The translations under genes and the position numbers were made by a program. A stretch of DNA of 39,587 nucleotides, taken from assembly GCA_021736575.1 (NCBI GenBank), contig JAIPFP010000026.1, positions 1 through 39,587 of the forward strand, in the 5' to 3' direction. The notes below the pieces were generated by a model. The model was not told the DNA's origin. It worked only from the letters and a program-made list of their open reading frames with translations, and ran no database searches. The DNA is from Pirellula sp. (GTDB taxonomy: Bacteria; Planctomycetota; Planctomycetia; Pirellulales; Pirellulaceae). This document shows, in pieces, positions 8,821 to 16,984 of this stretch (position 1 is its first letter; each line of letters starts with the position of its first letter).

Positions 8821-8855
8821 AGACTGAAAACTACCCATCATAACCCGATAAGCAA
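8821..8855 (+). repeat. Dispersed intergenic repeat, family A, copy 2
   Basis: AGACTGAAAACTACCCATCA followed by TAACCCGATAA matches the first 35 bases of the copy at 553. The rest of the unit is absent; instead the sequence continues with a short inverted repeat AGCAACGGCTTGTTGCT. It lies between two convergent genes. Confidence 0.6.
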
Positions 8856-8962
8856 CGGCTTGTTGCTTTAATGGTACGACGGACTTCCAAGCGAGCCCGC
8901 TCGTGAATCCATGGGCGAGCCGCTCCGGTTTCTCTGCATTCGCCCAGCGGCCAATCTCATTG

Positions 8963-10240
8963 CTATTTGGCTGCCCGGAACATAAGTAGAACATAAGACA
9001 TTTGCTGGGTTTCAGGCAAAACTTGACTAGTTCCCTTTTTCATCATCTCACGCGAAAACATTCCCGATTTACGAACAGAAGCGGTAAAGGGTAATGAAGA
9101 TCTTGAGGACTGCGGCGGAGCAAGATTCAGAACGACTCCACTTTTTCCTTCCGCAATTTTGATTCCGCTCAACTGCTTAATCAACAGGTTCACCGAGCTG
9201 TCATAAGCAAGACCCATCGTGAATTCCGGGAAATCTTTGTAACGGTCGATTATCTCCTCAATGGCCAAACTAAGCTTATCGATAGGCGCCCGAATAAACA
9301 TGACTCCCATCTTCTCAGACTCGACTGCATTGGCTCGACCAATAAGTTGAGAGTCTTCGAGCGCGGCCAATTGCTCCGCATTGATAATCAAATCCTCAGC
9401 ATAAACCACATCGTGGCTTTTCAAAATCGACTCCAGCGCTCGATTCTCGATCGCCACTTTGTCGATTGAAATATCGATCACCAAGGCAAACAGTTTTTCG
9501 GATGGCACATCAAACTCGGGCTTGGTTTTGTTTTGGTTTAGGTCGGCTTTCGGACCTAAATTCACAACAGTCGTGCTGTAATTGGGACGCGAGTTGATGG
9601 CGAGGTTGGAAGTCGTTGGATTGCTGCTTGGTACCGTTGTCTTCGATGGTTCGTTCTGTGCCATGGAATCGACAATCGACGGCTTCGTTGACGAAAACTC
9701 TGGAATCGTAGTTTCGTGCGAGCCACTGTCGGGTTGATTTGCTGCAAGAAGCGAACTGGTGTTACCACCGCGATCTTCCGGTGCAGCTTTGCTTTCCTGC
9801 CATGATGATTCCGCCAAGTTGCTTTGTGCGTCCCGGCCTGGCAAAGAAGCATAGACAAGGGCAAAAACCGCAGCCGATGCTAGGACTACACCGTAAACCC
9901 AAGGTAGCTTCGACGGTTGATCCGCAACCTTAGATTTTACGAATTTCGAGCGAGCCGACTCACCTTGACGGATGCCCAACCATGCAGGACATTCCGATCC
10001 CATCCCAATCGCTCGCTCTTGGGATAGTTTCAAAACCTTGCCGGCGAATTCCGCTCCAAGCCTGCTTCGGCTTCGACCACTTAGCAATCCCGTTCGCAAC
10101 CTCGACAACTCATCCAGTCGCTTCTCAACGGAGGGATCCGCCGACATTGCGTCTTCCAATTGACGTACTTCGTCGTCGGACAGTACGCCATCTAGCATAC
10201 CGCTCAATAGTTCGTCAATCATTGGGTGTGGGGATTTCAT
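8963..10240 (-). CDS. Anti-sigma-factor-like single-pass membrane protein
   Basis: The 425-aa protein starts with a short acidic helical domain (MIDELLSGMLDGVLSDDEVRQLEDAM, residues 7-32) of the kind found at the N terminus of anti-sigma factors, without the zinc-binding His/Cys set. Next come a basic segment, one membrane helix at about residues 113-130 (WVYGVVLASAAVFALVYAS) and a Ser/Thr/Asn-rich linker. The large C-terminal domain is likely outside the cytoplasm. This is how membrane anti-sigma factors of ECF systems are built. No sigma factor gene is adjacent, which is unusual, so the call rests on architecture only. The ATG at 10240 has AAGG upstream; a possible ECF-type promoter lies at 10273-10302. 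Confidence 0.6.
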   Translation of the reverse strand: MKSPHPMIDELLSGMLDGVLSDDEVRQLEDAMSADPSVEKRLDELSRLRTGLLSGRSRSRLGAEFAGKVLKLSQERAIGMGSECPAWLGIRQGESARSKFVKSKVADQPSKLPWVYGVVLASAAVFALVYASLPGRDAQSNLAESSWQESKAAPEDRGGNTSSLLAANQPDSGSHETTIPEFSSTKPSIVDSMAQNEPSKTTVPSSNPTTSNLAINSRPNYSTTVVNLGPKADLNQNKTKPEFDVPSEKLFALVIDISIDKVAIENRALESILKSHDVVYAEDLIINAEQLAALEDSQLIGRANAVESEKMGVMFIRAPIDKLSLAIEEIIDRYKDFPEFTMGLAYDSSVNLLIKQLSGIKIAEGKSGVVLNLAPPQSSRSSLPFTASVRKSGMFSREMMKKGTSQVLPETQQMSYVLLMFRAAK

Positions 10241-10272
10241 GAGGCCTTAAAACCGGTCAGTTGGTTACCTTG

Positions 10273-10302
10273 TTCGGAGTATTCGGATGACCCGAAAGTT
10301 CC
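10273..10302 (-). promoter_or_regulatory. Possible ECF-sigma-type promoter of the anti-sigma-like gene
   Basis: Reading the minus strand, GGAACTTT (10302-10295) is followed after 16 bases by TCCGAA (10278-10273). This resembles the GGAAC -35 and TCnGA -10 elements of RpoE-like ECF sigma factors at usual spacing and would give a leader of about 25 bases. The -35 box lies inside the small inverted repeat ACCCG...CGGGT (10290-10306). Such short motifs occur by chance, so confidence is low. The rest of the non-coding stretch 10241-10578 (338 bases) shows no gene to me. Confidence 0.3.
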
Positions 10303-10578
10303 GGGTGTTGCTATAGAATACAGCAATTGAAAATGCTTTTCTTGGAAAGTACCTTTTAAAGACGACTATGCTTGCATTGATTTTTTAAACTGGCAGCGTT
10401 TCGATGGCTTTCCCAGCTCGAGAGCGTAAACATCGCCCTGAAGGGCCGAAGGGGACGAACAACAGTTTGTCTACGCAAAGTCAATGAGAAGACGTTTGAA
10501 CACAAATCGGTAAGTTCTGAAAACCGCATCTGCTGAACGCTCACTAGTTCAGTTACGACAGTTGTTTCTCGAACGATC

Positions 10579-11427
10579 CTATGTTGTTTTTGGAGGATGT
10601 GTGCGCCGATTGTGTTGGCGAGGTGGGCGCTTGCGAAGCGGCCGCTTGTTTCTTGTTTCGCCGCGTTCGACTTGAAACTTTGGCTGCGGCAACTCGGACG
10701 CTATCAATTGAATCTCGTCTGCCGACAAGTCTGTGCGCATCGTTCCAACACCGCGATAGATTGGCATACCTTGCTCAATGGATAATACTTCGCGACGTGA
10801 ACGACCAAACTCATCATCAGGCCAGCGACCTTCTATCTCTCGCCATTCAAACATACGGTTCATAATGAGCGATATGTAATCCCAATACTCTCGACGATCG
10901 GATTGCAGAAACACTTGCCCCGTGGTCGTTAAACGATTGTGCATCCAAACCAAGAAATCCGGCGTCATCATTCGACGACTCGATTGGTTCGGATCAGCAA
11001 ATGGTTGAGGATGGTAAATATGGATTTCGTCAACCGAACTAGGTTGTAGGTAGTTCGCCAGGAATCGCCAACCGTCGCAAACAGCAAACCGTAAGTTGGA
11101 GAGTCCACGCTGATTTCCGCGTCGCGTCCCGTATCGAACAACCGCCGGCAATATGTCGATTGCTAAATGGTCCCAATTCGGTCTTCGAACCGCCGAGGAA
11201 AGCGCGAATCGACCATTCCCACAACCAATGTCAATTGCGACAGGTGCGACCCGCCCGAAGATTGCCCCAATGTTGAGCGGCTCATTCTCAGGAAGCTTTT
11301 TGATGGCTGTTTGGACCCAAAGTTCTTTTTCCAGAATCTTGCCTGGAATCGGTGTGCCCATTTCGTATTCGATATCACCCGGCAACAACTCCGTCGGCGA
11401 GGAATTGTTTTCATAGCGTTTGCTCAT
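10579..11427 (-). CDS. TrmB-like tRNA (guanine-N7) methyltransferase, divergent
   Basis: The 282-aa protein has a class I methyltransferase core: SAM-binding motif VAIDIGCGNGRFAL (about residues 62-75), the acidic strand LAIDI, a TrmB-like segment IHIYHPQPFADPNQSSRRMMTP in place of the usual FPDPWxKxRHxKRR, and GQVFLQSDRREYWDYI matching the TrmB LxTDxxxY region. TrmB makes m7G46 in tRNA. The altered loop and a basic C-terminal tail of about 25 residues (RNKRPLRKRPPRQHNRR...) set it apart from standard TrmB, so a related substrate is possible. The start follows the clpS stop by 6 bases, so the two genes form an operon. Confidence 0.65.
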   Translation of the reverse strand: MSKRYENNSSPTELLPGDIEYEMGTPIPGKILEKELWVQTAIKKLPENEPLNIGAIFGRVAPVAIDIGCGNGRFALSSAVRRPNWDHLAIDILPAVVRYGTRRGNQRGLSNLRFAVCDGWRFLANYLQPSSVDEIHIYHPQPFADPNQSSRRMMTPDFLVWMHNRLTTTGQVFLQSDRREYWDYISLIMNRMFEWREIEGRWPDDEFGRSRREVLSIEQGMPIYRGVGTMRTDLSADEIQLIASELPQPKFQVERGETRNKRPLRKRPPRQHNRRTHPPKTT

Positions 11428-11433
11428 TGGCGG

Positions 11434-11772
11434 CTACAACTCAGGCTCTATCGATGCGGCCATACTGCCCGTCGACTTGGTACTAAACGGATCGCGACCA
11501 AAGCCACGGATTTGGTCTCTCTTAAGCTCGGCATGCTCTCGCGTTGTCGTTAAGCAAATCGCACGGCCCGTCCTATCAACTTCTTCCGCAATACGTTTTC
11601 CGTCCGCTTGCGATAGCCGGAACAAGTTCTTCATCATTTCGATGACATACTCGAATGTGTGGTTGGGATCATCCCAAAGTATCACGTGGTAGCGGGGTTG
11701 TCGCTTGGCTTTTGGCTTTTGATTCTGTGGACGCACGATCGGCTCGGCGACGGCTGTGTCGGAATCCGTCAT
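11434..11772 (-). CDS. clpS: ATP-dependent Clp protease adaptor ClpS
   Basis: ClpS delivers N-degron substrates to ClpAP/ClpCP. The 112-aa protein has a disordered N-terminal tail (residues 1-26, needed for substrate hand-over in the family) and a ClpS core YHVILWDDPNHTFEYVIEMM (28-47), with the substrate-pocket Asp-Asp at 34-35. It continues through VDRTGRAICLTTTREHAELKRDQI. The usual pocket histidine of the VHxxG motif is Asp66 here, which may alter N-terminal residue preference. The ATG at 11772 has AAGGGAA upstream. It is the first gene of a two-gene unit with the TrmB-like gene. Confidence 0.93.
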   Translation of the reverse strand: MTDSDTAVAEPIVRPQNQKPKAKRQPRYHVILWDDPNHTFEYVIEMMKNLFRLSQADGKRIAEEVDRTGRAICLTTTREHAELKRDQIRGFGRDPFSTKSTGSMAASIEPEL

Positions 11773-11960
11773 GGGTTGGTTCCCTTTGTGTTGAAATGTG
11801 GTTGGCGTTGAAAAACGTGTTGTTGAATGAACAGCAAGGCGACGGTCGCGAAAACCAGCAGTGCCGTCGCATCCTGCAAAATAGTTCCAGCTAGATTATA
11901 TTGTAAATGTAGCGTGGGTAGTCTTGGCAAGCACAATTCGTACAAAACTTATAACCGAAC

Positions 11961-13337
11961 ATGACTGATTTTACTTCCATCGATCGCTACTTGCAGAATA
12001 ATCGGCAGAGTCAATTGGATGAACTTTTCGAATTGCTTCGAATTGCTAGCATCAGCGCGGATAGTACCAAGCGACCGGAAATGGCCGCAGCGGCGAACTG
12101 GGTTCAAGCGAAATTGGCCTCGGGCGGACTCAAGACTCGGTTGATTCCAGGGGACGGGCCGTCGCTGGTATACGCGGAAACAGAACCAGTTCCTGGGAAA
12201 CCCGTCGTTCTTGTCTATGGACACTATGACGTTCAGCCGGCAGATCCACTGAATTTGTGGCATTCCCCCCCTTTCGAGCCGTTACTTAAGGACGGAAACA
12301 TCTACGCCCGCGGTTCGACCGACGACAAAGGGCAGATGATGACGCACATCCAAAGCGTGATTGCCTGGCACCGGTGCAACCAAAAACTCCCTCTTCAAGT
12401 GAAATTTTTGATCGAAGGACAAGAGGAAAGCGGTAGCGAAGTCCTCGAAACCAAGCTCCCTGAAATTGCCGACCAGATTGCGAGCGATGTCATTGTCATT
12501 TCCGATTCGTCGCAGTATGCCCAAGGGCAACCGGCAATCACTTACGGATTACGAGGGATCGCGTACTACGAGATTCGCGTCCATGGCCCCAAAGCGGACT
12601 TGCACTCCGGGTCCTTTGGCGGGACCGTTACAAATCCAGGTCTTGCGCTTGCACGGATACTCACCGAAATGAAAACTCCGGACGGCAGAATTCAATTGCC
12701 CGGCTTTTATGATTCCGTCGTAGACCTCGAAGCCAGCGAACGCAGGATGTGGCAGCAGCTGAACTTTTCAGACGAAGCGTTTGCCGAACAATTGGGTGTG
12801 GATGCGTTGACGGGTGAAGCGGGCTACACCACACTCGAACGACGATGGGCTCGCCCAACGTTGGACGTCCATGGCTTGCTCGGTGGCTATCAAGGGGAAG
12901 GGGGCAAGACGATCATTCCATCGTGGACAGGTGCCAAGATAAGTTTTCGATTAGTGCCCAATCAACAACCCAAGGCTGTTACCGAACAACTTCGTTCCTT
13001 TCTCGCGCAACATACACCTCCGGGTGTGCGCATTGAACTGATCGATCTGCATGGCGGTCGCGGCGTAATGGCCGACCCCAATTCTCCGTTTATGCTGGGG
13101 GCTATGCGGGCCGTAGAAGAAGGTTTCGGTGTGAAGCCCGTATTGATCCGCGAAGGTGGCTCGATCCCCATCGTTGCGCAAATGGTTGAGGCGACCAATG
13201 CCGACGTGCTCTTGTTGGGCTGGGGTTTGGACGACGACGGAGCGCATAGTCCAAACGAAAAATTCTGCTTAGAGGATTACTATCGAGGAATCCGAGCAAG
13301 CACGAGACTCTGGCACTACCTAGCTCAAGCAGGCTAG
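11961..13337 (+). CDS. M20-family metallopeptidase (dipeptidase)
   Basis: The 458-aa protein matches M20 dipeptidases, cytosolic di-zinc enzymes that cleave short peptides. Zinc-site motifs are in place: VYGHYDVQPADP (His and Asp ligands, residues about 85-96), ARGSTDDKGQMM (bridging Asp, about 116-127), the catalytic Glu pair in IEGQEESGSE (about 150-159), VISDSSQYA (Asp ligand) and a C-terminal GLDDDGAHSPNEKF with the last His. The lid/dimerisation domain occupies roughly residues 190-350. Length is typical. No signal peptide. It is a single gene divergent from clpS, ending in front of the perfect inverted repeat at 13390-13464. Confidence 0.93.
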   Translation: MTDFTSIDRYLQNNRQSQLDELFELLRIASISADSTKRPEMAAAANWVQAKLASGGLKTRLIPGDGPSLVYAETEPVPGKPVVLVYGHYDVQPADPLNLWHSPPFEPLLKDGNIYARGSTDDKGQMMTHIQSVIAWHRCNQKLPLQVKFLIEGQEESGSEVLETKLPEIADQIASDVIVISDSSQYAQGQPAITYGLRGIAYYEIRVHGPKADLHSGSFGGTVTNPGLALARILTEMKTPDGRIQLPGFYDSVVDLEASERRMWQQLNFSDEAFAEQLGVDALTGEAGYTTLERRWARPTLDVHGLLGGYQGEGGKTIIPSWTGAKISFRLVPNQQPKAVTEQLRSFLAQHTPPGVRIELIDLHGGRGVMADPNSPFMLGAMRAVEEGFGVKPVLIREGGSIPIVAQMVEATNADVLLLGWGLDDDGAHSPNEKFCLEDYYRGIRASTRLWHYLAQAG

Positions 13338-13389
13338 GCGCAATAGTTAGCCGCGTAATAAGCACATCCGCATATGTTTTGATACCAAT

Positions 13390-13464
13390 TAGCCGAAGGG
13401 CGATAGCCCCGGTTTTCCAATTGCTCGCCATTCGTCGAGAACCGGGGCTATCGCCCTTCGGCTA
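13390..13464. terminator. Perfect 25-bp inverted repeat between convergent genes, likely two-way terminator
   Basis: Bases 13390-13414 and 13440-13464 are exact reverse complements (arm start TAGCCGAAGGGCGATAGCCC) around a 25-base loop. The position between the convergent M20 and pheA genes fits a bidirectional terminator, though no long U-tract follows. The GC-rich exact arms also resemble the dispersed hairpin repeats elsewhere in the window. Confidence 0.55.
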
Positions 13465-13510
13465 TCAGTTTGTTTCACTCGAAGACTCATACGGTTGTGC
13501 TTAGCAATGT

Positions 13511-14623
13511 TTAACCCATAAGCATTTGACAGGCTTCTCTCGCTTTTGGATACGATCCCAACAGACCCAGCCTGAGCGCCGTGCGACTGAGCGACTGCAA
13601 TGCAGCTTGAACGTTTGATTGGTATTCGTGACCTTCTAGCTCGACGAAGAAATAGTATTCGCTAGTGACACCTGGAACTGGAAAGGATTCGATCCAAGTC
13701 AAATTAAGACCGTTGTCTCGCAACAACACCATGACATCGGCAAGTGCGCCCGGTTTGTGTGGCACTTGAAACATGATCGACGTTTTGTCATCTCCCGTTT
13801 GCGGAACACGTTCATTCCCAATAATAACGAATCGAGTGACGTTGTTGGGATTGTCTTCAATCGAGGCGGCGATGAGATCAAGCCCGTTGGCAATTCCGGC
13901 CTCTCGTGATGCGACTGCAGCCACGTTCGGAGTCTCAGCAGCTATTTTGGCTGCGGTTGCTGTGCTTGCGACCTCCACCCATCGCGCCTCGGGGAGATGG
14001 CTCCCGAGCCACGCACGGCATTGCGAAAGCGCTTGCGGTTTGCTGTAGATTTCGCGAATCTCTTCCCGTTTGCATTTCGCGAGTAGATTGTGATGAATGG
14101 GCAACAGTACCTCACCGCAGATCCTCAGCGGAGTCTTGATAAACATGTTCAGGGTGTCCACGATCCGTCCATCTGTCGAGTTCTCAATCGGGACGACTCC
14201 ATATTTTGCGTGGCCACGTTCGATTTCTTCGAACACCGCTCCGATGCTACTGACCGCCTGCAAGCCATCTATTGCGCCGAAGTACTTAGCGGTCGCAGAA
14301 TACGAATACGAGAACTCTGGCCCAAGAAACGCAATCGTCTGACGGACCACTGCCGTTTGGTACGTTAGGCCAGAGACAAAACGCAGCAGTCGGCTTCCGA
14401 ATTCGTCCTCCGGTCCAACGGCTTGCAAGGATTGCATTTCTCGCAAGCTGCCGAAACCGCGACCCTCTTTCTGAGCTTCCTGGCTGGACTGAGCCAGCAG
14501 GTTGCACCTCTCCTTGGCCAATTCCAGTATCTTTGTGTCGATTTCGTGTAGCTTTTCGATCAAGTCCATCTCCTCGGCCGAACGAGTGAAAAACGGGTTG
14601 TTTTCTGTCAAATTGGCGTTCAA
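13511..14623 (-). CDS. pheA: Prephenate dehydratase with degenerate chorismate-mutase-like N terminus
   Basis: Prephenate dehydratase converts prephenate to phenylpyruvate in phenylalanine synthesis. The 370-aa protein has an N-terminal helix LHEIDTKILELAKERCNLL (residues 26-44) like the first helix of AroQ chorismate mutase, but little else of that domain. The dehydratase domain (about 95-275) includes VVPIENSTDGRI and the catalytic NNVTRFVII. The C-terminal ACT domain (about 282-360) begins KTSIMFQVPHKPGALADV. The allosteric ESRP motif of the ACT domain reads ESFP. The longest open frame starts at a TTG (14623) without a clear ribosome-binding site; an ATG at 14569 is the alternative. It is probably monofunctional plus Phe-sensing. 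Confidence 0.88.
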   Translation of the reverse strand: MNANLTENNPFFTRSAEEMDLIEKLHEIDTKILELAKERCNLLAQSSQEAQKEGRGFGSLREMQSLQAVGPEDEFGSRLLRFVSGLTYQTAVVRQTIAFLGPEFSYSYSATAKYFGAIDGLQAVSSIGAVFEEIERGHAKYGVVPIENSTDGRIVDTLNMFIKTPLRICGEVLLPIHHNLLAKCKREEIREIYSKPQALSQCRAWLGSHLPEARWVEVASTATAAKIAAETPNVAAVASREAGIANGLDLIAASIEDNPNNVTRFVIIGNERVPQTGDDKTSIMFQVPHKPGALADVMVLLRDNGLNLTWIESFPVPGVTSEYYFFVELEGHEYQSNVQAALQSLSRTALRLGLLGSYPKAREACQMLMG

Positions 14624-14728
14624 GGGGCTAGGACTCGCCGTACGTATCAGGCACTTAAGTTTTTGCTAGCGACGCAAGTCTATATCATAAAAGACTTTGC
14701 GGTACTTTTCTCCTAGGCAAGCATTTAA

Positions 14729-14747
14729 TTGGCACAATGATTGCTTA
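14729..14747 (+). promoter_or_regulatory. Sigma-54 (-24/-12) promoter upstream of dnaK
   Basis: TTGGCACAATGATTGCTTA carries the invariant GG (14731-14732) and GC (14743-14744) separated by exactly 10 bases, and matches TGGCAC-N5-TTGC at every strongly conserved position. It lies 92 bases before the dnaK ATG, giving a leader of about 85 bases. A sigma-54 promoter requires an AAA+ activator; one NtrC-type activator is encoded at 21637-22776, but no link is shown. Confidence 0.7.
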
Positions 14748-14838
14748 AACGGCCTGTGTAACCACCGAAGGCTACCTCCCCTACTAAAATTGCAATCGCA
14801 CTTAACCCCGTCAACATCGTAACGCAGAGGAATCACTT

Positions 14839-16752
14839 ATGGCATCAGGCGAAAAAATTATTGGGATCGACTTGGGAACTACCAACTCTGTCGTTGCTGT
14901 GATGGAGGGAACGGAGGTCAAAGTTATTCCGAATGCGGAAGGCAATCGACTAACGCCTAGCGTCGTGGCTTTCACGGACAAAAGCGAGACGATCGTTGGC
15001 GAACCAGCTCGTCGACAAGCAGTAACCAACCCCCGTCGAACCGTCTCATCGGTTAAACGTTTCATGGGTCGACGGCACTCCGAAGTCGAGTCGGAAGAGA
15101 AAATCGTTCCGTACCAGGTCGTAGGGGGAGCAAACGAATACGTTAAAGTCCAAATCGGCGATCAACAATTTACGCCGCAGGAGATCTCCGCCAAGGTTCT
15201 TCGCAAACTCAAAGAAGCAGCCGAGTCCTATCTTGGACACCGTGTTAGCAAAGCGGTTATTACGGTTCCAGCATACTTCAACGATGCTCAACGACAAGCG
15301 ACCAAAGACGCGGGGCAGATCGCAGGCCTCGAAGTTGCACGGATCATTAATGAGCCAACCGCTGCCGCTCTCGCCTATGGTTTAGACAAGACCAAAGACC
15401 AAAAGATTATCGTCTTTGACTTGGGCGGTGGTACCTTTGACGTTTCTGTTCTCGAAGTTGCAACGAGCACCGACGAGGATAATAACAGCAAAGTTTTCGA
15501 GGTCATCAGCACCAGCGGCGATACGCACTTGGGAGGCGACGACTTCGATCAGCAGCTCGTGAATTATGTTGCTAGCCAATTCCAAAAAGATAATGGTATC
15601 GATTTGCGCAAAGATGCCATGTCGTTGCAGCGACTGCAAGAAGCTTGCGAAAAGGCCAAGAAGGAACTTAGTAGCTTGCCGCAGACCGACATCAACTTGC
15701 CATTCATCACGGCGGACGCTTCTGGACCGAAGCACTTGCAAATGTCGATAACACGCAGCACTTTCGAAGGGCTTGTGGATGAACTCATCGAAAGATGCCG
15801 CAAGCCGGTCTTGCAAGCGCTTGCAGATGCCAAGATGAAGCCATCCGATATCGACGAAGTCGTATTGGTCGGAGGATCGACGCGCGTTCCGAAAGTGCGT
15901 CAGATCGTCAAGGACATCTTCGGAAAAGAGCCACACCAAGGAGTCAACCCAGACGAAGTCGTCGCTGTAGGGGCTGCCATCCAAGGTGCAGTACTTTCGG
16001 GAGATCGACGCGATGTGCTGCTGCTCGACGTTACACCGTTGACTCTCGGTATCGAAACCGAAGGAGGGGTGCTGACCGCCTTGATCGAACGCAACACAAC
16101 GATTCCAGTCGAAAAGAAGCAAACGTTCTCGACTGCTGCCGACGGGCAAACCGCAGTGACCGTAAGTGTGTTCCAAGGAGAACGCAAGATGGCACAGCAC
16201 AACCGATTGCTCGATCAGTTCAATCTTGAAGGAATCGAATCCCAACCACGAGGTATGCCTCAAATCGAAGTGAAGTTTGACATCGATCAAAACGGAATTT
16301 TGAACGTCTCGGCCAAAGACCTCAAGTCCGGCAAGCAGTCGAGCGTTAAGATCGAACAATCGAGCGGATTGAGCAAGGATGAGATCGAACGAATGCGCCG
16401 GGAAGCTGAGACGAATGCGGACGAAGACAAGAAGTTCGTCGAACTGGCTGAAGCAAAGAACCGAGCAGAAAACACGATTTATGGGCTTGAAAAAGCGATC
16501 AAGGATCAAGGCGAGAAACTGAGCGCATCGGACCGAGAGCCACTCGAAATGGCCATCAAGAAAGCTCGCGAATCCATGGCATCCAACGATGCGGCTGTGA
16601 TCAAATCCGCCACAATGGAGCTTGAGCAATCGGCACAAGCGTTTCGTTCAACCCTCGGACCGCAAGCGGGCACAGCACCGGCAGGTGAGAAACCAGCCAA
16701 AGCGGAAGGGGACGACGACGCTATCGATGCCGAGTTCGAAGTCAAGAACTAG
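14839..16752 (+). CDS. dnaK: Chaperone protein DnaK (Hsp70)
   Basis: DnaK is the ATP-driven Hsp70 chaperone for nascent and misfolded proteins. The 637-aa protein starts [21 protein letters not shown] (phosphate loop 1, residues 4-24), has [16 protein letters not shown] and [16 protein letters not shown] (ATPase signatures), [13 protein letters not shown], the linker [16 protein letters not shown], and a substrate-binding domain with C-terminal lid. It ends in [11 protein letters not shown], close to the usual acidic tail. The ATG at 14839 has AGAGGA 7 bases upstream. grpE and dnaJ are not adjacent. The promoter region looks sigma-54 dependent and I saw no CIRCE element, so heat control by HrcA is not indicated here. 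Confidence 0.98.
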   Translation: MASGEKIIGIDLGTTNSVVAVMEGTEVKVIPNAEGNRLTPSVVAFTDKSETIVGEPARRQAVTNPRRTVSSVKRFMGRRHSEVESEEKIVPYQVVGGANEYVKVQIGDQQFTPQEISAKVLRKLKEAAESYLGHRVSKAVITVPAYFNDAQRQATKDAGQIAGLEVARIINEPTAAALAYGLDKTKDQKIIVFDLGGGTFDVSVLEVATSTDEDNNSKVFEVISTSGDTHLGGDDFDQQLVNYVASQFQKDNGIDLRKDAMSLQRLQEACEKAKKELSSLPQTDINLPFITADASGPKHLQMSITRSTFEGLVDELIERCRKPVLQALADAKMKPSDIDEVVLVGGSTRVPKVRQIVKDIFGKEPHQGVNPDEVVAVGAAIQGAVLSGDRRDVLLLDVTPLTLGIETEGGVLTALIERNTTIPVEKKQTFSTAADGQTAVTVSVFQGERKMAQHNRLLDQFNLEGIESQPRGMPQIEVKFDIDQNGILNVSAKDLKSGKQSSVKIEQSSGLSKDEIERMRREAETNADEDKKFVELAEAKNRAENTIYGLEKAIKDQGEKLSASDREPLEMAIKKARESMASNDAAVIKSATMELEQSAQAFRSTLGPQAGTAPAGEKPAKAEGDDDAIDAEFEVKN

Positions 16753-16790
16753 TGGCACGGATTGCGAGTCCTGTTGCACTGTGCAATCTA

Positions 16791-16915
16791 GTTACCAGGC
16801 TCTGCCTGGTAACTCAATGCAAGCGAGGCTCCGCCTCGCGGAAATGCATCCTTCGTTGGTGAACTCAGGAGGCAGGAGCCTTCACTACATTGCGTTCCCA
16901 GGCGGAGCCTGGGAA
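16791..16915 (+). repeat. Cluster of three short hairpins (dispersed repeat family C)
   Basis: Three nearly perfect hairpins lie in a row: GTTACCAGGCTCTGCCTGGT (from 16791, arms of 10), GCGAGGCTCCGCCTCGC (16823-16839) and TTCCCAGGCGGAGCCTGGGA (from 16895). They share the layout GGC-TCY/GGA-GCC in the loop region. Similar clusters lie at 22792-22870 and 25857-26003. The first may end dnaK transcription, but the family looks like a dispersed repeat. Confidence 0.65.
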
Positions 16916-16984
16916 TGAGCTCGCCACGTTGTAAAGGTTTCGATTGCGAGCGATGCTATTGGACGACGCAAAAAGGATTCATCC

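Noticed and set aside
15382-16638. A 418-codon open frame antisense to dnaK
   Set aside because: dnaK is certain on the other strand; the antisense frame has no recognisable motifs and is a by-product of codon bias in a highly conserved gene.
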